Assembly (NCBI RefSeq): GCF_963576675.1
Contig: NC_088918.1
Span: 35,869,501-35,933,500 of the forward strand
Direction of reading: 5' to 3'
Length of the DNA: 64,000 bases
Origin: Euphorbia lathyris
Taxonomy: Eukaryota > Streptophyta > Magnoliopsida > Malpighiales > Euphorbiaceae
Shown here: one piece after another, positions 1 through 10,329 of the stretch
How positions within the stretch are numbered: the stretch's first letter is position 1
How the letters are laid out: each line of letters opens with the position of its first letter
Position numbers and translations under genes: made by a program
The notes under the pieces: model-generated
Database searches by the model: none
What the model saw: only the letters and a program-made list of their open reading frames with translations
Told to the model about the DNA's origin: nothing

Positions 1-265
1 ACTAATTTACTCAACATACGTTACTCACTCAGCATGTGTATTTACTCAATATAGAGTGATTACTCAATATGTTTATCTACTCAGCATAGGATGTTTACTC
101 AGCTTTTATGCCTACTCAGTATCATCACTCAATATATATGTCAATTCAGCATAGGGTGGCTTTTTCATTTTCAAGTTTAGTAAGGAGCTGATATTTTACT
201 CAACATGGCATTTGCACAATTATTCAAAGTTCCACTCATATGACAATTATTTAATACAGACTTAG
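1..265 (-). other. Copia 3' spacer rich in ACTCAGCAT words
   Basis: No coding potential seen. This is the region after the pol stop. It carries about a dozen spaced copies of ACTCA(G/A)(C/T)AT (minus strand ATGCTGAGT) within 200 bp. The equivalent spacer of the sister copy (6295-6500) has the same word. Confidence 0.7.
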
Positions 266-2638
266 TTAGAGTGGATTTGACATACCAATTGCTTCCCTTA
301 GTGTGTTGAATTGTTCTCGTGCCAAGGGCTTTGTGAAGATATCTGCAAGCTGATCATTTGTTGGCACGTAGGTCAGCTTGATCTCATCTTTTAGTACATG
401 ATCTCTGATGAAGTGATGCCTTATGCTAACATGCTTCATCCTGCTGTGTTGGACTGGATTTTTAGATAGATCAATGGCACTTTTGTTGTCGCATTTGATC
501 TCTATTGTCTTTGTTTTGACTCCGTAATCCTCAAGCTGTTGCTTTATCCATAGGACTTGTGCGACACAGCTTCCAGCAGCCACGTACTCAGCTTCAGTTG
601 TAGACAGAGCTACGGATGATTGCTTCTTGCTGAACCAAGATACTAGACAGCTTCCAAGGAAATGACATCCTCCTGAAGTACTCTTCCGTTCTAGCTTATC
701 TCGTCCATAGTCAGCATCAGTATATCCAATGAGTGTGAAGTCATTTGAGGTTGGATACCATAGACCTGCATCAACTGAGCTTTGCAAGTATCTAAAAATT
801 CTTTTTACAGCAGTTAGATGAGATTCCCTGGGGTCAGCTTGATATCTAGCGCAATAGCATACTGAGTATTGAATGTCTGGTCTATTGGCAGTGAGATAGA
901 GTAAAGAACCTATCATACCTCGATAGAGTTTACTATCAACTAACTTACTCTTCTCATCCTTGCATAGGACAGTATCAGTACCCATGGGGGTTGATATTGG
1001 TTTGCAATCTACCATGCTGAATTTCTTTAACATTTCCTTGGTGTACTTAGACTGACTTATAAAGATGCCATTCTTTCATTGCTTGATTTGAAGTCCAAGG
1101 AAGAAGTTGAGTTCACCCATCATTGACATTTCGAACTCAGTTTGCATCTGTTGGCTAAATTCTTTGCACAAGGATTCGTCAGTAGCACCAAAAATTATAT
1201 CATCAACATATATCTGCGCAAGTAGGGTATGTTTACCCTTTTTCTTAATAAACAAGGTTGTGTCAGCTTTTCCCCTGACATAGTTCCTGGTCAGCAGGAA
1301 GTTGGTCAACCTCTCATACCAAGCTCTTGGAGCTTGCTTTAGGCCGTACAGGGCCTTTTTGAGTTTATAAACGTGGTTTGGAAAATTTGAATCTTCAAAC
1401 CCACGAGGTTGGTTAACATATACCTCTTCGTTTATAAAGCCATTAAGAAACACACTTTTTACATCCATTTGGTATAGTTTAAAATTCATGTAACTGGCAT
1501 AGGCACACAATATACGTATAGCTTCTAATCTAGCAACAGGAGCAAATGTTTCTCCATAGTCTATACCCTCTTGCTGACTATAGCCTTGGGCTACAAGTCG
1601 AGCTTTGTTTCTAATCATATTTCCATGCTCATCTAGCTTATTTCTAAAGACCCACTTGGTTCCTATGGGCTTTTGATTCCTAGGTTTAGGTACTAAATCC
1701 CATACCTCATTTTTGGTGAATTGGTCAAGCTCTTCTTGCATAGCATTGATCCAATATTCATCTTGCTCAGCATCAGCAAAGTTCTTTGGCTCATGTATTG
1801 AGACGAATACAATATTGCTGAGGTATTTCCTAAGTTGATCTCTGGTCATTAATTTGTTGTTGGCGGCATCAAGAATGGTTTGTTCTGTATGTCCTCTTGG
1901 GATCTTTATTTCCTTGGGCAGTGTTGAGTCGTTTGGAAGAGGTGTTTCTACAATCTCTACAGGAATAGATTGGTCAGCAAATGATATTTCAATTTCTTGC
2001 TTACCTTGAGTCAGTTCCTGTATACATGACACAGAGGCTTCTGGTTGATCAGCGGAAGCTGAGCCTGGTTCATCTTCTTCAGGCTGAGCTGTCTTACCTG
2101 TAGGGTCAGTTTCATCGAACTCAACATGTACAGACTCTTCCACAACCTGAGTTCTTTTGTTAAATACTCTATATGCTTTACTGTTTGTTGAGTACCCTAA
2201 AAAGATCGCCTCATCAGCTTTAGCATCAAATTTAGCAAGGTTGTCTTTTGTGTTAAGTATAAAGCATTTACACCCAAAGGCACGAAAGTATCCAATGTTG
2301 GGCTTTCGACCTTTCCAAAGTTCATATGGGGTTTTCTTAAGTATAGGTCTAACTAGAGCCCTATTCAGTATGTAACATGCCATGTGAACAGCTTCACCCC
2401 AGAAGTACTTTGGAAGCCTATTTTCACTCAGCATTGTCCTAGCTATTTCAACAATGGTTCTATTTTTCCTTTCAGTGACCCCATTTTGTTGAGGTGTTCT
2501 AGGAGCAGAGAAGTTGTGGTCAATACCACTGGTTTCACAGAATTCATCAAACTGTTGGTTTTTGAATTCTCCACCATTGTCGCTTCTAATGTGAGCTACT
2601 CTTAGGTCTTTGTCTAATGTTGACTCATCACTGTCACT
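266..2638 (-). pseudogene. pol of copia element: integrase C-half, reverse transcriptase, RNase H (internal deletion, one stop)
   Basis: Same frame as gag, entered directly after the gag stop. A short Ser/Asp-rich gag tail (about 2610-2638) is followed at once by the integrase '[10 protein letters not shown]' block, then '[14 protein letters not shown]'. Protease, the integrase HHCC zinc finger and the first catalytic Asp region are therefore deleted, with the join near 2600-2625. Next come the '[11 protein letters not shown]' and 'FGCKCF' blocks, a linker, RT from about 1790 ('[17 protein letters not shown]', '[11 protein letters not shown]', catalytic IYVDDIIF near 1200) and RNase H ending at 266 ('STTEAEYVAA', 'CDNKSAI', 'DIFTKPLA'). 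A TGA at 1078-1076 interrupts RT where the sister copy has GGA (Gly). Without protease and with a broken integrase it cannot act alone. Confidence 0.9.
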
Positions 2639-3655
2639 CTATGTGGCTACCATAGCCTTTTTGCTTCCCTTCTTCTCTTTCTTGAGGTTGGGACAGCTTG
2701 ACTTGATGTGCCCTGTTTGATGACACTCAAAACATGTGACAGATTTCGAACTGTCCTTCTTGTACTTGTCACTTGACTCAGCTTTGTACTTATCATTTCT
2801 TCTGAATGATCTTTTGCCGTTTCTATCATTTCTCCTGAACAGCTTTTTCATCTTTCTGGTGAACATGGCCAGTTCCTCATCATCAGTTGACTCCGCTTCA
2901 GTTGAGTCAGCTTTCATGACAAGGGATTTTTGTTTCTTATCTTCTGATTTTTCTTTCTCTTTGGATTCAAAGTTTTTCATAGAGATTTCATGGGTCAGCA
3001 GGGATCCGATCAGCTCATCATACTTGTAGGTAGTCAAGTCTTGGGCTTCTTCTACGGCTGTTTTCTTTGCTTGCCAGCTCTTGGGCAAACTTCTCAGAAT
3101 TTTCTTCACATGTTCTTCTTCAGTGAAGCTCTTTCCAAGCCTTTTTAGCTCATTTGTAATGTTTGTGAACCTTGCGTTCATCTCTGAGATGTCTTCATTC
3201 TCCTTCATCTCAAACAGCTCGTAGAGTCTCATATGTTGATTGACTTTAGACTCCTTAACTTTGCTTGTGCCTTCATAGGTTACTTCAAGCTTCTTCCAAA
3301 TCTCATGTGCTGACTCACAACCTGAAATCTTATTGTATTCTGCAGCATCTAACGCACAGTGAAGCATGTTTATAGCTGAAGCATTATTTTGTAACTTTAT
3401 GAGGTCATCCTCTGTCCACTCAGCCTCACTTTTAACAATTTTCTCATCGTTAACTGTTTTGTATGGCACATGTGGACCTTGAACAATTGCAAGCCATGCA
3501 CTCATGTTTGTGGCTTGAATAAAGTTTTTCATCCTATTCTTCCAGAATGTATAATTTGACCCAAAGAATAGGGGAGGTCTAGTGATTGATAGTCCCTCAG
3601 GGAGTATCTGTGTTGTTTGGTTTCCTGGAAGGAACCGAGTGCTATTCTCACCCAT
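2639..3655 (-). pseudogene. gag of copia element (capsid/nucleocapsid), ends in premature TAG
   Basis: 338 codons from an ATG at 3655, 48 bases downstream of the primer site. The N-terminal part carries the copia gag (UBN2/DUF4219-like) pattern: a 'FFGSNYTFWKNRMKNFI' start, then 'HEIWKKLEVTYEG' and 'LRSLPKSWQAK'. A lysine-rich stretch follows, then a CCHC zinc knuckle near residues 310-323 (C-x2-C-x4-H-x4-C: CFECHQTGHIKSSC). Gag packages element RNA in cytoplasmic particles. The frame stops at TAG (2641-2639) right after 'MVAT'. The same frame then continues into integrase, so gag and pol were one polyprotein. The stop probably replaced a Trp codon (TGG to TAG); this is inference. Protease and the front of integrase, which should follow, are missing. 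Confidence 0.88.
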
Positions 3656-3702
3656 TTTTAGGGATCAGCTCAAGATTGTTAAATCTTTGAGTAGTGAGCT
3701 TA

Positions 3703-3715
3703 GGCTCTGATACCA
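3703..3715 (-). other. Primer binding site for initiator-Met tRNA
   Basis: Minus strand reads TGGTATCAGAGCC, two bases inside the LTR end. This is the usual plant LTR-retrotransposon match to the 3' end of tRNA-iMet, where minus-strand DNA synthesis starts. Confidence 0.93.
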
Positions 3716-3717
3716 CT

Positions 3718-5133
3718 TGTTGGTCCCTAGTAATTAGTTCCAAGGGGGGGGGGGTTAGGAACTAATATAACTTTTTCGCGTTTTAATTAAGCTGACTGGA
3801 TGTTATTTTGAGAGTTTATTAACTCTGCCTTTGGTCAGCTTGGTGAGATATATCACAGGACAGCTTTGGTCAGATGTTGACCAAAGTTGTTTCCTTGAGA
3901 GTTAGGAATTGACACTCTTGGAGGTCAGCTTCTAACTCAGCACCACTTACTTACTCAGGATCAGCTTAGGCAATTTATATGCTGAGTAAATAAAGCAAAC
4001 AACACATGCAGTTATAAGAGAGAGTTTAGAAATTACTCAGTATCACTTATCCTGGTTCGGCCTCTCTGCCTACGTCCAGTCCCTAGAGTCCTCCGGGCTT
4101 TTTGAATCCAATACTAAGCTCTTTAAAGGTAGAGCACAAACCAATTACAAGGCAGTTGAATATGCAAGAGTACATTCCTCTATTCGTCTACTCAACTCCT
4201 ACTAAGTGCTACAACCCATCACCTAGATTTCTCTACCACTGAAATGCTTACAGCCAAGCACTCAGCTTTACACTCTCAATATTCCTATTGATCACAGACT
4301 TGTTCATTTTTGAACTAAAGAACACTTTAGATGATTACAAATCAATCTAGCATTTACACATAGAATAGAAAAGTTGGTGTAAGATCCTTTTTGTATTTGA
4401 GTGCTTTTGAAACTTTCTCACTTGTATTTTTCTTTCAATACTTCAGTGTATGTCATCCAAGTTTTTCGATTGTCCTTTTATAGAAGGAAATCTGTAGATT
4501 TGATCATTTTGAAATGTCTTAACCGTTAACATCAAAACGGCTCTTTTAGGGAACAATTTCTGGACAGCTTCAGACTGCACCACCATTCCCTTTCTCTGTT
4601 TTCTTCAGGCGTCAGGTTTGTCTTCTAGTCGTCTGGTTTGTCTTTTTGTGCCAGTTGTTTGTTTCCAATAATCCAACGTCCCATGACTCTTGGAATTAGT
4701 CTTTTAGGTGTCTTCGAGGTTCCAATTATTGGTGCAGGAGATCGGCAGACTTTGTCTTTTAGTGAACGGATCCTTTATGCTGTCCTGACTGTCACTCAGC
4801 TTCGTTTGTCCTCTTCGAGTATTCATCGTTCATGCTGAGTTCCTTCTAGGTCAGCTCCGTTTTGTTTAACCGCTCCTGAAGAAGCCTTCAACTTTAGTCA
4901 GCTTCGTTTTGCTTCTGAATTATACTCCACTCAGCTCTTATTCTGTCATGCTGAGTTCCGTTCTACTCAGCTTCGTTTGTGCTGACTTTTGTCCTGTCTT
5001 TACTTTATATATTTTTGCACTCAATATTTAACAAACATATTAGTACAATTAAATCAAAGCATCTAAATTTAATTGCCTCTTAACCATGGATGATTTTGTC
5101 AAATCAAAATCTTGTGGAAAAGGTGTTTCAACA
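3718..5133 (-). repeat. 5' LTR of the minus-strand copia element
   Basis: 1416-bp LTR on the minus strand. It starts TGTTGAAACACCTTTTCCAC and ends CCAACA two bases before the primer binding site. A TATA-like TATAAAA lies on the minus strand at 4476-4482 and is the likely U3 promoter. The core around 4040-4085 (minus strand GGACGTAGGCAGAGAGGCC, then GAACCAGG) is shared with the plus-strand LTR at about 11320-11345. TACTCAGC/GCTGAGTA words recur throughout. A run of ten G at 3747-3756 lies near the inner end. It is somewhat longer than the other LTR in the window (1332 bp) and clearly diverged from it, so the two copies are relatives rather than the two ends of one insertion. Confidence 0.88.
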
Positions 5134-6294
5134 GTCTATGTTAATCAGCCTCCAGGGTTTGAGGATCCCAAGTTCCCAAACCACGTTTATAAACTCAAAA
5201 AGGCTCTGTATGGTCTCAAGCAAGCACCACGTGCTTGGTATGAGAGGCTGACCAGTTTCCTGCTGACTAGAAATTATGTCAGAGGTAAAGCTGATACAAC
5301 CTTATTCATTAAGAAGAAGGGTAAAGATACCCTACTGGCTCAGATATATGTTGATGACATTATTTTTGGTGCCACTAATGAGTCCATGTGCAAGGAATTT
5401 AGTAAGCAGATGCAGACTGAGTTTGAAATGTCAATGATGGGAGAACTCAACTTCTTCCTTGGACTTCAAATCAAACAAGGGAAAAATGGCATCTTCATCA
5501 GTTAAACTAAGTATGCTAAGGAGATATTGAAGAAGTATGAACTTGAAAACTGCAAGTCAATATCTACCCCTATGGGCACTGACACTGTCCTCTGCGCTGA
5601 CGAAAATGGTAAGTCAGTAGACAGCAAACTGTACTGAGGTATGATTGGCTCTCTACTCTACTTAACTGCTAGTAGGCCGGACATTCAGTTCTCAGTATGT
5701 TATTGTGCTAGATATCAATCTAACCCTAAGGAATCTCATTACATAGCTGTAAAAAGAATCCTTAGATATTTGCAAGGCTCGGTGAATGCAGGTTTATAGT
5801 ATCCCAATACTTATGATTTCACACTCATTGGATACACTGACGCTGACTACAGACGAGACAAGCTTGAACGAAAGAGCACCTCAGGAGGATGTCACTTCCT
5901 TGGAAGTTGTCTTGTGTCTTGGTTCAGTAAGAAGCAGTCGTCAGTAGCCCTGTCAACCATTGAAGCTGAGTACATTACTGCTAGAAGCTGTGTTGCTCAA
6001 GTCCTCTGGATTAAGCAACAGCTAGAAGATTATGGCGTTCAGACTAAGACAATTGAAGTCAAATGTGACAACAAGAGTGCCATTGACCTATCAAAGAACC
6101 CAATCCAACACAGTAGGATGAAGCACGTCAGTATAAGACATCATTTCATCAGAGACCATGTACTCAAGGGAGAGATCAAGCTGACCTATGTCCCAACGGA
6201 TGAACAGCTTGCTGATATCTTCACAAAGCCACTGGCTCGTGAGCAATTCAACATACTTAGAGAAGCCATTGGCATGTTTAACCCTCTTCAATAA
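5134..6294 (+). pseudogene. pol remnant: reverse transcriptase C-half and RNase H, three nonsense codons
   Basis: One frame runs from the insertion junction to TAA at 6292-6294. RT parts seen: '[11 protein letters not shown]', '[11 protein letters not shown]', catalytic [11 protein letters not shown] (about 5341-5376), '[11 protein letters not shown]'. RNase H parts: 'GYTDADY', 'STIEAEYITA', 'CDNKSAIDL', 'DIFTKPLA'. Three in-frame stops occur: TAA 5503-5505, TGA 5635-5637 and TAG 5797-5799. The minus-strand sister has CAA, CGA and TGG at these places, so all three fit C-to-T or G-to-A change, as expected from deamination of methylated cytosine. The ATG at 5086 that opens a longer apparent ORF lies in the neighbouring LTR and is not the start of this protein. 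Confidence 0.9.
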
Positions 6295-6783
6295 ATTCCA
6301 AGTATAATATGTGATATATGCATGCTGAGTGGATTACCATGCTGAGTGATTTGTGCTAAATCAATAACGATTACATGCTGAGTAGATATACACGCTGAGC
6401 GGTTATCTTAAGTTGAGTTACTAAGCATATGAATAATTCCTTTGCGTAAAACTGACTACTCAGAACATTAAACGTTTAAAATTCTTAACACTGAGTAAAG
6501 ATCTGTTGCACAATTAATGCTACACACGCAAATTAAATAGCCACCTAGGATAACGTAAGTGCAATAATTAGAAAATACATGCGCCGATTGTGTCATAAAT
6601 GCCAGAATCTTTGTCGGTTGAGTATCTCGAGGTTAAATGGCCACCTCAACGCTTCAGATCAACTCGACACCTCTATAAATAGTGGACGAATTTCCACTTG
6701 TACCTCTTTACGCTTAGAAATTTCTGGTATTCAAATCCTCTCTTTTCTAAAATTCCAAAACTTCTCAAATCTCTCTAAGAATC
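6295..6783 (+). other. Copia spacer between pol and accessory ORF, TGCTGAGT-rich
   Basis: No gene. TGCTGAGT and close variants occur at 6323, 6340, 6373 and 6391 and again towards 6485. The last 120 bases include CTCTATAAATAGTGG at about 6671-6685, which looks like a TATA box, about 100 bases before the accessory ORF start at 6784. A subgenomic promoter for that ORF is possible but unproven. Confidence 0.6.
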
Positions 6784-9714
6784 ATGTCTAACGATTCTCA
6801 GAATGTCTCCGGTGCCGGTTATGATGATAACCGCTTCGATGAAAACCCTCCATCTCTTGCTCAGTAGGAATATAGCGAGACTCCCACCAAGTCTCAAGAA
6901 CCTGGTCAGCGTGACCACTCTAAGGTCACTACCCCGAGCAAGAAAACCCAAGCTGATCAAGCTACCTCTTCGAAAGGGAAACAGAAGCAGGATAAGGGAA
7001 AGAAACCGATGGAACGTACCTGCTCCCTAGTTTACAGTAGCGTAAGGGGATATAAAGTTGACTACTCCCGCTGGTTCTCGAAGGGATTTGTGGAAGCTGA
7101 GCAAACCTTCTGTGAGTGGATCTCAAAGAACGGCTGGACCGAGCTGTTCTCGACTCGAGAAGCCACCTATCTTGAGTTAGTGAAGGAGTTCTACACTAAC
7201 CTAAGAGCCGCTGATGATAACCTGGACTACATGGTCACCAAGGTTCAAGGAAAAGACACCTTCATGAACCCTCCTTACCTTGCCAAACTGCTAAAACTGA
7301 AAACCAAATGAGCTAAACTTCGAAAAACCGGTGACCACGAAAAAATTGACTATCCCGCTGAGTTTTGCAAACCTGCCGGTCATGTCGGGGAAATCTCGAG
7401 TACCTCCATAGGTTAGAATCAAAAGATGGCCCATTACATACTGACAAACTTCCTCTTTCCAAAGATCAACTCCACTTCTTCAGCGTCGAACTTCGATCAG
7501 TGCTTCATCTGGCATATGCTGACCTACCAGCCGATCAACATGCCAGTCTTTCTAATCGGTGGTTTTCAAAAAAGTACTGGAACCCTTAGGTTAGGCTCCC
7601 TTATTACCAGAATCCTCAAAGATCACCAGGTGAATTTGGTTGAGGAAATTAATGTATGGGGAACTGAAATTACCGCAGATGCATTGTTCGGCTTGGTCTA
7701 CGACCAACCGATTGTCCCTAAGAAAGGAAAAGGGCCCGCTGTTCAGGAAACAGAGGGGATGCTGACCAGAGAAGGAAAGAAAGTGAGGAAAGATCACGCT
7801 GACAAGCAGGACAAAAAGAGGAAAGTTGTTCAAACCTCTTCCAAAGACGCTGATGCTCCACCGAAAAAGATTCGGTTTGTGTCCAAAGGAACAAAGCCTC
7901 AAGTTGCACAAGGTCAGGCTGAGCCTAAGTCAGCAAAAAACCTCAAAAGGCAAGCTGAGCCTGAGGAAGAAGAAAAAGAGGACACTCCTGAGCAACCACT
8001 GGGAAAGAAGAAGAAGATCTCTTCTGGGTTGAGTCCTATCAATGCACCTCCACTTGACATTGTCATCTCTGAAGACTCTCATTTTGTGAGAAGTCAGGGC
8101 ATTGATCTTGAGAAAAACCCCACTGACCAAGATGAAGAAGAATTGGGAGGTCAGTTTGATGCTGAGGAGACATCAGATGTTGAACAACATCAAACAACCA
8201 ACACTGAGCAGGTTGAAGAAGAAGATGAGCCAACAGCAAAGGATCATGCTGATCTAAGGGCAACTTCACCTTCTAACTCAATTGACTCTATTCAAGTTGA
8301 CCCTTCTCCTCCAAAGACTAAGAAATTGCGGAGACTTAAGAAGAAGGCACATAAATCCCCAGTCATTGACCTTATGGATGACTCACCTCTACGGGATCCG
8401 ATCACTGATCTCTCTGATATGCAGTTCAAATTCTTCTCAAATCCCACTGAGTCTCCACCAGAGCAACAGCAAAAGCAAGCCTCTGTTTCTCAGCCTAAGG
8501 AACATGCCGACTCAATTGCTACTCATGGTCAAGATAATACCGAGCAAATCCTCGAAGTCCCTGCTGCTCAAAACATTGAGATAGCAAAGGACACACCTAC
8601 TCAGGTCAGCGCTGAAACTCCTCAACCTCCTCAAACCAGCCAGCTTCAGCCTGACTATGAGCAAGTAGATAATTCTATCGATCACTCTCTTCCACATCTT
8701 CAAGTGCAGAATATCAACCAGTCAGCTTCTGCTGGCAATCTGAACTCAAGTACAGCCGCTGATCTTGCTGGCACTTCCAATAATGAAAGGAACCACACAC
8801 CTCCACCTTCAGGTTCTACTCGTATTCCGGCAACTGGGCCAAACAATGATGGATCCTATACTTATCTGAATGCCACTGAGTCTGGTCGAAGAATCATTGA
8901 CTCAGCTCAAGCCCTACTCCAGGACCTTCATCAAATCAATACCGAAGCCGCTGGGTCAGTTCCTGTTGAGCCAACTCAACTTTCCTCTGTCACTCAGCTT
9001 CTCACAGAAATCAAAGGTCTTAAGGATCTTCTGAGTGTCATGACATCACTCCAGTCTCAACAGCCTAAGCAGGAATCAATAGTAAATCTGGCCGAACTCC
9101 ATCTGATAATGGTCAATCACATGAACTCTCTCCAGGGTCAATTTCAAAACCTGTCAGTTGCGAACTCCATGTATGCAACTTCTGCTGAAGTTCATCAACT
9201 CTTCACCCAGCTTCACTCTGAGCAAGCCAGAACCAACGAGCAACTCTCTTCCACCTCCCAATGCTCCATTGAGCAAATTAGTAAGGTTGTCCGTCTACTT
9301 AACTTGAGTAAGGAAGAGATGGAAACTGACCAACTCAAGACAAATGAGCTTCTGCAATACTCCCAATCCATCTTCAAACATGTGCGTCATTCGAATGCTC
9401 AGCGTCGGTATTATGACTCGTCTTTGCTTAAAATGTTTCATCAAGCTTATGCCATGCTGACTGACAGTATCACCTGGGTTGGGAAGTCTCAAGAATACAT
9501 TCTGAGTATGCTCAGTGCCTCGGTTAGGGTTCCCCGCTCTGTCTTGGATGATGGTGTTCCTGTTTTTGATGGTATAAATGAAAGCACGCGCAAGCTTAAG
9601 GCATTCTCTATACGGTTAACTCGTGTTGCCCTCAACGACACCTTCATTCCTCCTCCACCTGATGCTGGCAAAACGGGGGAGAAAGAACAAGCTGAAAGAA
9701 ATCAGCATACATGA
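6784..9714 (+). pseudogene. Accessory 'envelope-like' ORF of Sirevirus-like copia, three in-frame stops
   Basis: A single frame of about 977 codons from ATG 6784 to TGA 9712-9714, broken by TAG 6865-6867, TGA 7309-7311 and TAG 7414-7416. The front (about 7060-7310: 'SRWFSKGFVEAEQTF', 'EFYTNLR', 'VQGKDTFMNP') resembles the 'putative plant transposon protein' domain found in plant retroelement ORFs. The middle (7730-8870) is low-complexity, rich in E, K, P, Q and S, with basic clusters ('GKKKKISSG', 'KTKKLRRLKKKAHK') that look like nuclear localisation signals. The C-terminal third (8890-9560) is Leu/Gln-rich and likely coiled coil. I see no signal peptide and no clear membrane segment, so 'envelope' is a positional label from the SIRE1 literature, not something the sequence shows. 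Function unknown. Confidence 0.72.
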
Positions 9715-10329
9715 GAAGCATCTGGAAGTCAACAGAAACAAAAGGGAAAAGCCAAAGAGCATTCTGCCCACATCAACTACAAGAAAAAATAGCTGGACTA
9801 GGATTGCTAGATTTAGCTTTTAAAACTTGTATTCTTTTCCTGATGTATTTTGTTGTGCTAACCATTAATCCAAAACTATGCATGCATCTACCTTTTTCAA
9901 AATTGACTAATCTTATGTGATGCTTACTTATGTTTTGTGCTAAACATTTAACGTATCTTCATTACATCAACTGTTTTATGTGCTTACATTGCTTCATGAT
10001 TATCTACTATGTTGATCTATAAGTTGACCTCTTTTATATATCTTCTTAACTAAAACTCATTAAACAAAGACATACTCAGCGTACTCTGATATCTAAATCT
10101 TCCGCAGAACTTAACTGAGTTAAATAGAATATGTTCCATGAGCTGACCTAATTCTGAAAAGTGACCTTAGACTTACTTGATTAAACCTTGAAATGTTTAA
10201 AGTAAAACTAAGTCAGTAGCTCAACCCTTACGGGGGAGTATCTTGAGAAAAACAAGGTCAACTATCATGGGGGAGCTCAACACTGAGTTCCTTACTGAAT
10301 ATTTTTGCCAACATCAAAATGGGGGAGTT
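9715..10329 (+). other. Copia 3' untranslated region before the 3' LTR
   Basis: Noncoding, AT-rich at first, then TCAGC-rich, ending in the polypurine tracts. Short ORFs reaching 9823 and 9920 are out-of-frame continuations with no recognisable domain. Confidence 0.65.
10232..10327 (+). other. Multiple polypurine tract (three GGGGGAG)
   Basis: GGGGGAG occurs three times, at 10232-10238, 10269-10275 and 10321-10327. The last is two bases before the LTR and is the likely plus-strand primer. Repeated polypurine tracts before the 3' LTR are a described signature of Sireviruses. Confidence 0.85.

Larger units (their letters stand above)
1..5133 (-). mobile_element. Ty1/copia (Sirevirus-like) element, 5' part, inserted head-on into a sister element
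   Basis: Read on the minus strand, the element starts with an LTR (5133 to 3718), then an initiator-Met primer binding site, gag, a shortened pol, and the start of a noncoding spacer that runs off the window at base 1. The LTR begins TGTTGAAACACC and its outer edge at 5133 abuts the middle of a reverse transcriptase reading the other way (from 5134), so this copy jumped into a relative. The 3' LTR must lie beyond the left edge. Copia order (integrase before RT) is seen directly. Sirevirus-like affiliation is inferred from the sister copy's three polypurine tracts, its long extra ORF and the shared LTR core. The copy is defective: part of gag-pol is deleted and two in-frame stops are present. 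Confidence 0.88.

Noticed and set aside
5086..5505. 139-codon ORF starting [13 protein letters not shown]
   Set aside because: Its first 16 codons lie in the LTR of the minus-strand element; the rest is the interrupted pol of the other copy. It is a chance fusion across an insertion junction.
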